Assembly (NCBI GenBank): GCA_024336345.1
Contig: JANFOG010000014.1
Location: 62,001-126,000 of the forward strand
Source: Mariannaea sp. PMI_226
Taxonomy: Eukaryota; Ascomycota; Sordariomycetes; Hypocreales; Nectriaceae
Reading direction: 5' to 3'
DNA: 64,000 nucleotides
Position 1 is the stretch's first letter; the number at the start of each line of letters is the position of its first letter. Below the pieces are notes generated by a model. The model saw only the letters and a list, made by a program, of their open reading frames with translations. It was not told the DNA's origin and made no database searches. Shown here one piece after another: positions 1 through 11,733 of the stretch. The translations under genes and the position numbers were made by a program.

Positions 1-1825
1 ACCGTTGCAACCACTGAGTGGCACAGAATGAAGGCAATTCTCCCCTTTCACAATCCTACCTACCTGTCCTGGTAACTGATGCAGACCATGATGTATTACC
101 TACCTATATGGGTTATTCACTTTGTGTTTTACCATAGCATTCCGGGTTGCTGCATGGCTGTTGTGCTGGCAGTCTCGGAATTTGATAATTGCTTATCAAG
201 GATTACATCACCACTATTTTCTCTTAGCTTCTTTACTTGTCTTTCTTGCCTGCCTATCTCGGCTATTGACACAATCTATCGGCCCAGCTATCTTCTTACC
301 TATTCCGGCAAATATAGTCTAGAATGCATCTTAGGCTTTGGGTTGTCTTATTAGACGAAACTGTATTAGACTGCGTTTCTAAAAAGCGAGTAAGGAGAAC
401 CCTTTGCCCAGCGAAACAGCTGCCGAAAGAAACCTCATCCTAGTCCTATTTTACCTAAGATCAAGAACCCAGCAATTTAAATCCCTATTTACAAACCCTA
501 ACGCTACGTTGAGTGCATTCTGTTATGACGTGTCTAAACACCTTAGTACGTAAATGCCTCTAATTCTATGCATTGCTGTTAAACCCAAATACGTCCAATT
601 TCTTTCCCCTTTTTACCTCTCCGGAGACAAAGTTGACGCTATCCGTTTGATTATCATCTTTATCTGGCTCCTGCCTTATCTCTGCTTCAAGTCTCTATAC
701 CACTTCATCCCAGATCATGCTCCCCAGCTTGATTATCACATACGAATGATCTGCAAAGCCAAACTCAACGCTGATGTGCATGTCTTGTGGCATGTCATAG
801 TTGTGCTCTCAACACGTCTATATCCAATTAACCCTTCCTAGTATCTTTCTTAATGAAACCGTCTTGGGATGAACTGGGCCATGCACATGTTGTGGAGCAC
901 GCACTGTGAAGAATAGTGCTGAATTGTCGGAGGAGGCTGGGAAGTCTCCATTTGTTTCTGCTGGACCTAGGAGCCGCCTTCGGCAAACGAGATGATACGT
1001 GGTAAGGAAGTTTTCTCGGCTGTGAGCAAGATCCTAACTAATCATACCCGTCAGAGAGACTTAGATGGCATCGTGGTGTGGCTAGGCTCCGGCGCGGGTG
1101 GGGAAATCGGTGAGTACATGGGGAATTCCAGCGGTACTGTCATGAACGTGTCACAGCTCGCGGATTTCTCAGACTGGACGAAACATTGTATTAACAACTA
1201 AATTGATGTGAGAATAGTTTGAATTGGCGTTTGTCATCATATTTTGCTAAATATTTGTTGAGATTACACTCCCCTATTATGCCAGCCACTTGCAATGGCC
1301 TCTACAGGGTAAGCTTTCTCCGATGTTGGAGAGCAGAGTAATTGATCATCGATACCTTTTCTGAGCGGAACTTGACACATTGATTTTCTCAGCAACTTCC
1401 ATTAGGAAAAGAAAAGGGGAGTCTGAGTCAATTAATGGACATTAATGAGTGAGCCAGAATATTGCCATCTAATTGTTACTACTCTTTGCAATTTTCACGA
1501 AGTATATCCGTAATAGTCTATAACTTGGAGCTATTTCGTCCCAGATAATTGCAAGCCTTCTGGTAAAGTCGGTAATAATATTCTTTATGGAGCCTTTTCC
1601 TTGTTCTTGGTTTCCTTGGCGGAAGGAGATAGTGCACTTGTTGCAAAGACGAATGTCTCTCGTGTGGCTTCAGAGGCCTTTTATACCCGTTGCGACAACG
1701 TTACGTTCCATTATTCTCAGCTGTGAAGGCTGGTCGCTGCTGCGCTATTGGTGGCAATAATGGTAAGAAGTTCAATAATAAAAACGAAGTCTTCGTGAAC
1801 GGTAAAACACGTGTTTTTCATTTTA
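1..1825. other. gene-free left edge
   Basis: No gene is supported here. Short open frames occur (for example 554-841 and 992-1201 on the plus strand) but none shows a recognisable domain or convincing splice signals. The stretch probably holds downstream sequence of the SET-domain gene and upstream or downstream sequence of a gene outside the window. Confidence 0.5.
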
Positions 1826-3352
1826 CTAAGTGCGATTATTGGAAGCTGCAATTCGACATACTGCTTTGTGCTCTTTGTAATGAGCAACTTGACAGGCCCG
1901 CCCGCAATACATAACGGATTTGCACCTCCCACAGAACATCAACTGCACGCCAGCCTTTGCACAGTTTGCGCATCGTCCGGGTGCCGATAGCGAACCGCTA
2001 CCATTTCTACTCTTGCTCTTCATGTCTGTCAACATATCCTCCGCCCTCCTTTTCGCCAATTTCAACACCCGCTGTTCGCCCAAGCTCACGTGCGCCGCCG
2101 CCCAGGCGTTTCCTCCCGAAGGATAGACGCCCTCTGCAAGCTGCTCTTCCAGTTTTTCTAGTTGGATTCCGAAACTGTCTAGAAGACCACCTATCGATTC
2201 TATCAAAAACCCCAGCACCTCCTCTTCGTTCGAATCACTAATTTTTGCATACGCAGTATTAGTTTGCTGAAGCGCCAAGATAGCGACGTCCGATTCGCCT
2301 AGTCGCTGAATACGCAGGTATTGAAGGACACTCTCTGGTAACGGATCGGTGAGAGTGAGGGTAATGGTACACGGAGAGTCGAGCCCGGCAGATAACCAAA
2401 GCTTCTGCTTCTGCTCAAAGAATGGTGCCATGGGATGTGTTGCAAGAACGAGATCATAGCTGTCATTAGGGTTACCGGGTATTACAAAGCCGTAGAGACG
2501 TAGAAGCCGATTATTTGGAATAGATCCGTAGTTAATAAAAACCTGAAAGAAGACTCCAAGTGAGCGAGCGGATTGGCCCCATGAAATAACAAGGCGAACA
2601 TACCTGATTCCCGGCTGCGTAGTCTTTTCCTGCAAGGACAGACAAGTTTCCAGAAGAAGTATCGTAGGCATGGCACTGCTTAACGTCTGACGAATGGTTC
2701 AACATATCCGCGAATGGCGCCAAAAGCCGAATCGACGTTCCATCAGTCAAGACAAAATCCATCGCACGACTCCATACGGTGCAAAGAGCCCATTTGTACT
2801 GAAAGGTTGTAAGCGAAGTTGGTGGCTGATTAGCAGTACCTGTCATATATGTGCAACACCTACATCTTCGATGGTGAATTTGTTTAGGGGAAGAAGGTTT
2901 GGGTTCTGTCCAAGCACTTGCACCACTAATTTCTTGTAATCGTCCTCGATGCATTGCTCTAGCTGTTTCGTGATAGTGTACAGTGAGGTTCCAGCGCAAA
3001 CCTCTAACTCGTCCTTGGTAAAGAAGATGCTTGAGGAGTAGCTCGCGGGTAGCGCCTCCACATGGTTTCGTGGACCATCGTAACCCGATTCGCGCGACCG
3101 CAAAAAGAGGATATAAATAGCCAAGGTATCTTCAGTAGATAGGGGCGGACTTATAGAGCGAAGGACTGGCCCAAGAATGGAATCAGCATATGCTTGTTCG
3201 ACAGTCCAGAGAACGCCACATGGAATGGTGAGAATATTTTCTCCTTGCTTGAGATGTTTTAGTGTACTGACGCCGCGCCCAGTGACCGGGAAGTCGGCAA
3301 GCTTGACGTCGTCCAAGCCCACCGCTCCGGAGTCTTTCAGCCAGCTTTCCAT
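1826..3352 (-). CDS. SET-domain protein with C-terminal MYND zinc finger
   Basis: Three exons, 2864-3352, 2604-2798 and 1826-2542, give 466 residues. The N-terminal SET domain begins at about residue 15 (GRGVSTLKHLKQGENIL). It continues through LLAPFADMLNHSS and ends at FINYGSIPNNRLLRLYGF, the NH and Y-containing signature of SET methyltransferases of the SETD3/SETD6/Rubisco-LSMT type. A helical substrate-binding-like region follows. The last 45 residues form a MYND finger (CANCAKAGVQLMFCGRCK, then CGRAC, H and C ligands). A lysine methyltransferase role on a non-histone protein is the family-based expectation; the substrate is unknown. Both introns keep phase 0 and have GTAGGT or GTATGT donors. 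The gene is divergent from the beta-tubulin 0.9 kb away. Confidence 0.85.
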
Positions 3353-4227
3353 GGAATCGGATCTGAGAAGAGGGGAGAAGGGCAGAGGGGGGAAGTCAAT
3401 TCGTAGCTTCTAATAGAGGATGAAGTCTCGGGCCCTTCGACTGTGCGTCGTGGGGCTGGCCGGTACGAGGCGTCACCGCGAGAGGGTCATAACCTGGATT
3501 ACATAACCACATTTCCTTCAATCCGGCTGGCTGAGCCGCTCATATCTGGGTGGAGATGGCGGTCCAACCAGCGGCCAGCTTTTGAAGCACACTGACATTA
3601 CTGCACGCGACCAGAACAACTATATTGAGCTTCATGGCGTTATAATAAGTCCCATATTTTGAGGCACATCCAGGAACCGGAAGCCAGCCACATTGGTAGG
3701 TAGCCCACCGTAGGCTATTTGCTGTGCCTTGTAAAATTTTGCACCATGGATAGCATTGTACGCTGCAATTTCGGTTTTCAATTTTTGTATCAGAATTTTT
3801 GAAATCCTGCAGCCTGTTGCAATATTTTGTTGCCTGGATCGATATATCCTACAGCCTGGGACAATATCCTGTAGCCTGCTGTGAGAGCCCACAGGCTGCA
3901 GGCAATCTTTTCAAGCAAGGTCCTACTGCGCGAGGTTCAAATCAGAACCCTGCTCAATACTCGGCGTATCACATCTCAGAGAGGAAGTCGAGCCGGATCT
4001 TTCGTCCGAACGTTAGGTTCAAATGTAACTCCCAAGTTCTGTGGCATGGCTTACCCAACTGCCTACCCCTGACAGAAATCTCCAGCTTCCTCCTATATTT
4101 CGAAGTTGCTCTCTTCGATTCTCTCAAACGTCAAATTCTTCTGATTTCTTTGCCGAAGTTGGCACGACGTCACCGCAACCATCTCCATCACTATCACTAT
4201 TTTACCAACTGCTCGTAGCCCTACATA
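3353..4227. other. divergent intergenic region, SET gene / beta-tubulin
   Basis: This 0.9 kb must carry the promoters of both neighbours. CT-rich sequence precedes the tubulin start at 4228, as is common in fungal promoters. A degenerate tandem repeat lies near 3800-3900 and is listed separately. No coding sequence is supported. Confidence 0.5.
3800..3900. repeat. degenerate ~20-bp tandem repeat
   Basis: Three to five imperfect copies of a unit built around ATCCTRYAGCCTGNNRCA follow one another: near 3805, 3846, 3868 and in altered form to about 3900. Part is an inverted version (CACAGGCTGCAGGCAA). The repeat lies upstream of the beta-tubulin gene. I see no coding role. Confidence 0.55.
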
Positions 4228-6022
4228 ATGCGTGAGATTGTGAGTCTGCGGCTAAGCCTACTCGAAAAGTCGATTTTGAGCTGACAGATTTTGCTCCAGG
4301 TTCATTTGCAAACTGGCCAATGTGTGAGTGATCGTGTCAAAGCTATCATCGGCTTTGCCATTGTTACTAAGCTGTGGTGGCAATAGGGCAACCAAATTGG
4401 GACTGCATTTTGGCAAACTATCTCAGACGAGCATGGCCTGGATAAAGACGGCCTGTGAGTATCTTGGGCCTTTGATTGAGCGTAATCGCGATTGCACATA
4501 CTGACAGGCTCGTTTAGGTACAAAGGAACTTTCGATCTGCAGCTCGAACGTATGAACGTCTATTTCAACGAAGTATAGTGTTTCCTTGATACCATTTCAT
4601 AGATACCAGTCGTACTGACTAATGACAGGTATCAGGTAACAAATTCGTGCCTCGCGCGGTGCTGATTGACTTGGAGCCAGGAACCATGGACGCCGTGCGC
4701 TCTGGTCCTTTTGGCCAGCTTTTTCGCCCGGATAACTTTGTCTTTGGCCAATCGGGCGCAGGGAACAACTGGGCCAAAGGGCACTACACTGAAGGAGCAG
4801 AGCTTGTTGAACAAGTGCTTGACGTCGTGCGCCGTGAGGCTGAGGGCTGTGATTGTCTCCAAGGTTTCCAAATTACCCATTCTCTTGGTGGCGGCACCGG
4901 GTCCGGCATGGGAACTCTGCTTCTTGCTAAAATTCGTGAAGGTCAGTGACATCTCGTAGTTTGCTCTCCGTCAACCAGGGTTCTGCTATCTCTTTACAGC
5001 CAAAGGCTCTCATTCCTGGAAGCTCTCAATACCTTGCGAAAAGTCGTCGAGCAAATCAGTGACAATTTATGACAGAATTTCCCGATCGCATGATGGCCAC
5101 TTTCAGCGTGGTTCCGTCACCAAAGGTTTCCGATACGGTGGTTGAGCCGTACAACGCAACACTATCGGTTCACCAACTGGTGGAAAACTCTGATGAAACA
5201 TTTTGCATCGATAATGAGGCTTTGCATGACATCTGTTTGAGTACATTGAAACTTTCTAGCCCATCTTATGGAGACCTCAATCAGCTGGTATCTCTTGTGA
5301 TGTCCGGCGTGTCAACTTCGCTCCGGTTCCCAGGACAATTGAACTCAGACCTTCGCAAGTTAGCCGTCAATATGGTAAGATACTTCCGACACTTTCGTGA
5401 TGAAGGTTAAATTCATATCAGCGCGGCTAACTGCACTCTCTAACAGATACCATTCCCCCGACTTCATTTTTTCATGGTCGGATTCGCGCCTTTGACCAGC
5501 CGTGGGGCTTATTCGTTTCGTGCTATAACCGTGCCAGAGCTTTCCCAGCAATTATTTAACCCGAAGAACATGATGACTGGTTCCGACTTCCGTAACGGCC
5601 GTTATTTAACCTGCTCAGCCATATTTCGCGGAAAGGTGGCTATGAAGGAAGTAGAGGACCAGGCGCGAATCATTCAGCAGCGCAATTCACCATACTTTGT
5701 TGAGTGGATTCCCAATAATGTGCAGACATCGCTCTGTTCAATTTCCCCACCCGGGTTGAAGATGTCATCCACATTTGTGGGCAATTCTACTGCCATCCAA
5801 GAGATCTTCAAGCGCGTTGGCGAGCAGTTCAGTGCCATGTTCCGACGAAAGGCGTTTCTCCATTGGTATACTGGGGAGGGGATGGATGAGATGGAATTTA
5901 CCGAAGCCGAGTCAAACATGAATGACTTAATTTCTGAATACCAGCAGTATCAAGATGCAACAGTCGAAGATAAAGAAGGCGACTACGCTGAGGAGGAGGG
6001 GCTCATCGGTGAGGCTGAGTAG
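4228..6022 (+). CDS. beta-tubulin (divergent paralogue candidate)
   Basis: Seven exons (4228-4239, 4300-4323, 4387-4454, 4518-4572, 4629-4941, 5076-5374, 5447-6022) encode 448 residues, the usual length. Seen directly: start MREI, the tubulin signature GGGTGSG at 140-146, and an acidic C-terminal tail. Introns after codons 4 and 12 fit known fungal beta-tubulins. Residues linked to benzimidazole sensitivity are wild type: H6, Y50, F167, E198, F200, L240. Position 208 is His where fungal proteins usually have Tyr, and 239 is Ser where Cys is usual. Other departures from the usual fungal protein are scattered ([28 protein letters not shown]-type changes near 345). The reading frame is intact throughout. 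It could be the only beta-tubulin gene or a second, specialised copy; the divergence favours the latter. Confidence 0.95.
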
Positions 6023-6610
6023 ATTGAAGACATTCATTGGACTCTGTCTGTGGTTACTCGAGTTCTAGCAGCTACCCTTTCGGCAACTGCCACGACTTTA
6101 GACCCGCCCCTGGCGTGTTATCAATGCCAATTATTCATGCCTTAAGGGTTTATCGGACTATCTTGGCGGACGTGAACCTGTAGATCTCTAGACGACAACG
6201 ACAGCAGCAGCAACAGCAACAGCAACATGACACAAGTAACCCAGCAAAGTACAAAATGGCATTCCCTACATTGAGGTGGGTGTGTGCCGAACTAAAGACA
6301 AGTCATCAATGACTTTGGGGGCTGCCTATTTTTGAAGCATTCCATCTTGTAGCTAGTCTAATGATGGCTGTCGACGCAGATTCTGAAACCGTTTGCCATG
6401 TAGCGTAATCAATTGCCCTAGCTAGTTGCTATCCTTTTATGCCATCTCGTGTTATTAAAAGGTATATTTCCAGTCCCCATTGATGCTACCCGCCCAGCTG
6501 TCATCGCCCTCCTCCGCAAAGACTAGGAAGCTCGGTCTATTTTTGCTGTAATCACATTCCACGCAACGCTACTTTCATCTTTTCATTATGAAATAAAGGC
6601 AAAGCAGATG
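6023..6610. other. convergent intergenic region with CAG/CAA microsatellite
   Basis: Shared 3' region of the beta-tubulin and the minus-strand 2EXR-like gene. A short (CAG)/(CAACAG) microsatellite occupies about 6202-6225. No gene is visible. Confidence 0.55.
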
Positions 6611-7267
6611 CTAATTGAAACCTGGCGCCCCCCACCACCGTTCTGTGGAACGACTTATAGCCAAGGCTGTGTTGTGTACCTGGAGTTCTCTGGTCCAGCG
6701 TCCTGGTATCTGTCCATGGAACTTTAGCGTCTGCAGCGTGCTCAAATTATGTAGCAAATCAAGAAAGTCGCGTTCCTTTTTCTCATCTCTTCTTGCCTGC
6801 CAACCACTGCTAGCATGCGGCAACGGCCGGGGTGCCCAGTCGACAATCAAATGCTCAAGTCTGCATGTTCGAGTTGCAACGGCGCCAAAGAAGTCAAGCC
6901 ACGCATTCCAGTAGGCGTACTCAAGATCGATAATGAGCACCAGGTAGCGTAGCCGGTCGAACCGCATCGTACCGTGAGCCGCGAATCCAATGCGGCGCTC
7001 GCTGCCAGCCCCAGGATGGCGCACACGTAATGCTGCTGTAGAGTGAACCCAAGGAGCTAGCTCTATATACGCCGATTTGCACGCCATCATGAGTGGGGGT
7101 AGAGGTGTTGTGTGTGGTATGTCCACGTCAAGGTACATATGCGTGGGGCGCAAGGTGTCTGTGAAATCTTCATGTGTGAAGGACAAATAGTGCTCGTAGA
7201 TGCGATGGCGCAGCTCCCAAGGGAGAAGGAAAAGGAGAGAATCGAGTTGCTGATTGACTGATGCCAT
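6611..7267 (-). CDS. 2EXR/F-box-like fungal protein
   Basis: A single-exon frame of 218 residues. The opening (LFLLPWELRHRIYEHYLSF) matches the 'LP.E.R..IY..Y' start of the fungal 2EXR and F-box-like family. It is followed by the family's middle segment about earlier relatives (LMMACKSAYIEL) and a leucine-patterned C-terminal half (LEHLIVDWA, LHNLSTLQTLKFHG). Function in this family is unknown; protein-protein interaction is the usual guess. Start chosen at the first ATG, directly upstream of the conserved block. The DNA is GC-richer than its flanks, as expected for coding sequence. Confidence 0.7.
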   Translation of the reverse strand: MASVNQQLDSLLFLLPWELRHRIYEHYLSFTHEDFTDTLRPTHMYLDVDIPHTTPLPPLMMACKSAYIELAPWVHSTAALRVRHPGAGSERRIGFAAHGTMRFDRLRYLVLIIDLEYAYWNAWLDFFGAVATRTCRLEHLIVDWAPRPLPHASSGWQARRDEKKERDFLDLLHNLSTLQTLKFHGQIPGRWTRELQVHNTALAISRSTERWWGAPGFN

Positions 7268-8927
7268 TTTAGATTCCTAATCAGGGTCAACAAGTACAAG
7301 AGAGAGCTCGGGTTGACCGACAAGAGTTGGGAATAACTATTGTTTCGATACTATATAGCTCAGAGCTGAGGCTTCCACCGGAGCAGCACCTAGGCAACAG
7401 GCAACCAACATAACACCGATGTTAGGCGCCACATTTAAACCCAGTAGGCTCCTTCAAACCCCTTACTAGTTCTTCACATAAGAGGTCTTTACTAAGTAGC
7501 AAACGGCGTCCGTAATTATGTTGGTAAAGCCCTGGAATCTCCCCATCAGGGGTAATGATTAGCCCACTCCGTCCGGTGCAGGGTCATTCGAGGCAGAAAT
7601 GTAGCCCCCCCCCTTTGTCCATCATTGATTGCGTATCGAAGTAAATTTGCATAGAACAAACTGATCTTTTTTCATTCAATCCCAAGACTCTGGGATATCA
7701 ACCCCACAGCTGAGGCCAACGCAACGTGTAAGTGAGGTAATAAAACGACCATTTTATTATATGGGAGACTTGGGCTTTCGCAATTTTTGTAATGATCCAA
7801 TCAATTCCCAAGGGATAACTCAGGTCGGAATGGGTTGATGCTAAAAGATAATTGGGATATATACACTGAACAAATGGGAGACGAGCAAAATATTGCGTCT
7901 GGTCCTGCACAAGTAGCTGCTGAGCCCATGGAAGTTCGATATCGTTCGTCTACCTTGAACCAGTACTGCGATGTGTCCCTTCCTAATATTTTCATAGTAT
8001 TAGATTCGTTAAATCGCGTTAGAGGCCATGAGTTTGTGCCGCTGCCTCGACTTTTTATAACAAGCATGAGCTCAAACAGCGGATTCGCTATTGGTCCATC
8101 TCAAGACATCTCCTGCACGTTAAATCAAGCTTCCATACGGTAGCCATTCCGTACTAGAGTTCTGGGCCCCTTCTTCTCTCTACATAATGGAGTTATTCTC
8201 ATTGCTCTCCGAGACGTAAAATTGATAGTCTGATCTCTGTTCGATGATTTATTCTAGAGCGAGCTTGAGCACCAGAAAAGCGGTGTCAGAAACTCGGCCA
8301 TGACGTCCTTTCGCCACGCGAGCCAATAATATGACGACATCTTACCTCGATGATCTCCGCCCAACCCCATGAGCTCTTATGGTCGCATTGTCATTCCAAA
8401 ACGAAGGGTTGTCAGTCCTTTGGGACTTGGCTATAGCACTTGAGCTGGCTTTTCAAACGATAAGTCATTATCTCAGCTTCTTACGGAATGAGATGCGGCT
8501 GACGATGAAATGATGAAGATAACTGGGATGATCGTGATATATCTCTCCAGGAAATGATGTGGTCTTATTGCCGTTCTGAAAGATCGGTGAGGATTGGTGT
8601 TTCTGACTTGATTGCCAGCCGTATGTGACGTCTTATCTGACGGGAAAGTCGGATTTATTTCCCAACAGCACCACATAGTCCCATCTTTGCTGACATGAAG
8701 TAAGCCTGAGCTATGTCTACGATCGTCCTGCAAGTGTTTTGGTTGAAAATTATATTCTGCCACTGATTTTATGATATATTTGCTTATGAATCTATATATT
8801 TATAAATTGGACTCTCCTTCTAAGGCGCGTAATACGAGTAACTTCAAAAACGTGGTCGGCAACCCTTACACTATACAGCAACAATCAGATAACCTCGTTT
8901 TCTTCCTACTTTTGACAATTTCCAATT
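7268..8927. other. gene-free interval
   Basis: 1.7 kb between the divergent 2EXR-like gene and the secreted-protein gene. Short frames (for example 7835-8143 plus, 8473-8763 minus) have no recognisable domain. The last 200 bases are AT-rich and probably promoter of the following gene. Confidence 0.45.
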
Positions 8928-10184
8928 ATGTTCGCTATGATGCTTCTTTTATTGCTGATTCGATTTCTTTCCTTCGCCCTTGCAGCGAAAGCCCAAGCCA
9001 ACATACCCATTTACCCCATAACCAAAGTCAACGAGGCAAACAAAACTGGATACTTCTCAGATCCGTATCATGTTCCTTACGAGAAAGGAATATACATATC
9101 AGGTACCACACAACAATATCTAGAATGCGCCACAAATCTTAAGCCAAGGTGCGCCAAGGCGCACGCCAACAAGTACTACAATGGCGAAGAATTGCTGAGG
9201 CAGAAGGGCAAAGGGTCGCACATTTGCAGTGCCGCAGGGATTCACCCTTTCCAGGCCGGCTCAGGCGCCAATAAATCATGGCATGCAGCAGTGACGCTGC
9301 ACGTACAAAACACGCCCAAATGCGACGGTATCACAGGCTGGAGCGTCATTGTGCACGCACACTCCAATGATTCCTCCACCGTTGATGGCCCACCAACATC
9401 CTGGGTCGGGGATCAGTTGCTGATCGGGTCTTTCTCGACACCTGAAGAAGCTAATTACGATGGCAAATACTTTCAGACACCGGCTGGAAAACTTTATCTG
9501 CTATATTCGAAGCAATTGAGCCCTAAGCCGGAGAAGCGCAACGGGGTCGCCGCGTGGCCGATGGACGATCCCCGAACCAAGAAGCCCTCCAGCAGCCCCA
9601 CGTTTCTGCTGGTTCCTGACGACGACCTAAACTCGGAAGATTACATAACAGGCAACCATACATTCAAGCTCATCGAGACAGGGAACATGCGCGTCATCAA
9701 CGGCAAGTTCGTCATGGCTTACTCGGCTGGAGCATACTTCAACAAGACCTACAAAGCGGGCGTAGCCTACTCGGACACGTTCCTCCCTGCACAAAGTCCT
9801 AGCCCACAATACTACCGCAAGGTGAAAAAGGATAACCCCAAGCATCTTTTGGGTTCCTCAAAGCCGAAGGAGGTGTACTACCTCTTGCAGGCTGACCAGA
9901 AGCATGCCTGGCACTACGCAGGAGACCAGGTTCATGCACCAGGTGTCCCGACCGTCGCCCGTATCGGCCATAACAATAGCTGGGTGTTGACATTTGCTGG
10001 GTTTGATCCTGACGATGCTCCATTTAAGCCCAACACTACCAAGTATGTCGGTAATCATCGCCGGCCGTACTTTATCAATCTCGAGGTTGAAGTGCCCGAC
10101 AATATTACAGTGAAAGAGGCAAGTGATAAGGAGTTGCGAAGCTGGATTAAGCCTATCTACAAGGAAGATGGCATTACTTCATAA
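8928..10184 (+). CDS. secreted five-bladed beta-propeller (GH43-like) protein
   Basis: A single exon of 418 residues. A signal peptide is evident: a hydrophobic run MMLLLLLIRFLSFALA, then AKAQA before the mature protein. The motif YFSDPYHVPYEKGIYISG near residue 41 resembles the first blade of GH43/GH32-type propeller proteins. Repeated blade-like strands with aromatic pairs follow (GKLYLLYSKQL, GKFVMAYSAG, NSWVLTFAGFDP). Several N-glycosylation sequons (NKT, NKS, NDS, NHT, NNS, NTT) fit secretion. Whether it is an active glycosidase is unclear, because the catalytic Asp/Glu set cannot be assigned with confidence by eye. A role on plant or fungal polysaccharide is an inference. Confidence 0.75.
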   Translation: MFAMMLLLLLIRFLSFALAAKAQANIPIYPITKVNEANKTGYFSDPYHVPYEKGIYISGTTQQYLECATNLKPRCAKAHANKYYNGEELLRQKGKGSHICSAAGIHPFQAGSGANKSWHAAVTLHVQNTPKCDGITGWSVIVHAHSNDSSTVDGPPTSWVGDQLLIGSFSTPEEANYDGKYFQTPAGKLYLLYSKQLSPKPEKRNGVAAWPMDDPRTKKPSSSPTFLLVPDDDLNSEDYITGNHTFKLIETGNMRVINGKFVMAYSAGAYFNKTYKAGVAYSDTFLPAQSPSPQYYRKVKKDNPKHLLGSSKPKEVYYLLQADQKHAWHYAGDQVHAPGVPTVARIGHNNSWVLTFAGFDPDDAPFKPNTTKYVGNHRRPYFINLEVEVPDNITVKEASDKELRSWIKPIYKEDGITS

Positions 10185-10677
10185 TGACGGCTTGATAAAT
10201 GTGCGTGTGGTGTTAGTGACTAGAATTTATAGCCAAATTTGAATCCTTAGGAACTCATTAGACTGTCACAGAGCGAAAACCTATTATAACTCGGTTTATC
10301 TCTCGTAATACTAACCCCAATTCAATATCTGTTCAAGGATGACGAGAAGGTGGGAATTCAGCCCATCGTGGTTTTGAGAACAGGATGAGATTTGAACAGT
10401 TCAATCCTTGCGTACAAATATAGACACCGGTATCATTTATTGAAACACGTATTTCCTTGAAAGACGGCATTATAGTTTCACATCCTGATGGCAGCGAATC
10501 AAGTTTCACGAAGCGAAGAAAGTGGATAGTGGGTAGTTTCTAGTGTGGTACAGACTATAATGACTGACTAAAGCCAAACACCAGATTTCACAATACTGTG
10601 TCGTTAAATGAATTGAGAGATGAGTTTATGGTGCGTCCATTGTATAACTCAGGATCATCAAATAGCAATACACTAGT
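10185..10677. other. convergent intergenic region
   Basis: Shared 3' flank of the propeller-protein gene and the minus-strand decarboxylase-like gene. AT-rich, with no gene seen. Confidence 0.5.
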
Positions 10678-11733
10678 CTAATTCGAGCGACTTTCCAACA
10701 GCTTTTGCGCATTCTGGGTTAGAATATTCCTCACCTCCTCTTCATTGAATACCCCGGGGAGTTCTTTGTCTAGCTGCACAGCGAGCTGTCGCACAATCTT
10801 GCCTGGCGTGAAAGGATAATCACTACCATATAAAAAACGAGTACTGTCCACAAAGCGCAGCATGCCATGGATCTGGTCTGGGAATGGAAAACCCGCCAGA
10901 TCAAAGAAGAACTGCTTTCTGAACACCTCTCGCACCGACTCTGTGCTTAGAGGTTGTCCAAGCCAGGCTGTCGAAATGGCAGATATTCGCTCAATCAAGG
11001 GAGGCAGCGCTCCACCACAATGGGAGATCAGAAAGTTTATTCGGCAGTATTTAAACGCCGTTCCAGAAATGAGCAAGTCAGACACACATCTTGCTGTTTC
11101 AAAGTAGAACTCTAGCATTGGCGAAGCGTACTTGGCGAGAGGTGTGGCTGGGACGCAAGCGCTTGCGCTGGTCGCAGCAATGCAAGGCGTCGTGGGATGG
11201 ATAAAGACTGTGGCTTTCCTCTCGTTGAGTAGTGCAAATACAGGTTCAAACCTTTTGTCGCCAAGGTAAACTCCCAGATGATTTGTTTCTAAGACGAAGC
11301 CATCGGCGTTTAATTCGTCGAGAGCAACCTGTATCTCGGCCAGACTGCCTTGGACATCCGGCAGGGTTAGAGACGCCCAAAATCCGAACCTCGTGGGATA
11401 TTCCTTTTTCAAGTTTGAGGCAAATTTGTTGCATTCTCGAGTCAAATGTCGGGCCATGATGTCGTTGTCGGGGACTAGGTATGTGCCCGGGGATGTGATA
11501 CTGAGGATGGACTTTGATATGCCGATATCATCCATCAGCTTGAGATGCTCCTCTACTGACCAATTCTGTTATACGTTGGTTAGCCTCGTAGTTACACCCC
11601 AAGAACGAGAGGGTCGTTATACTGGCATTGCCGGGATACCATCGGGCTTTTCATGTCCATTTGCCATGCAGTACTCATGCCAAATCGGGGGAATAAAGTG
11701 CGCGTGAGTGTCTATTCGCTTTGGTAGAGCCAT
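10678..11733 (-). CDS. amidohydrolase-2 family protein, ACMSD-type decarboxylase candidate
   Basis: Two exons (11623-11733 and 10678-11565; 57-nt intron) give 332 residues. The first exon supplies the metal-binding HxH (RIDTHAHFIPPIWH). Later ligands are visible as TVFIHPTTP, the motif NFLISHCGGALP and FLYGSDYPFTPG. This order matches the amidohydrolase_2 group that contains ACMSD, gamma-resorcylate decarboxylase and fungal 6-methylsalicylate decarboxylases. The likely reaction is non-oxidative decarboxylation of a hydroxybenzoate-like acid; the substrate is not readable from the sequence. The splice join restores GIPAMPNWSVEEHLKLMDDIG, a conserved segment. A Zn2Cys6 regulator and a salicylate-hydroxylase-like flavoenzyme lie 2-7 kb away, which fits aromatic-acid metabolism. 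Confidence 0.87.

Noticed and set aside
992..1201. 69-residue plus-strand frame with a Gly-rich segment
   Set aside because: No recognisable domain and no upstream exon; likely chance.
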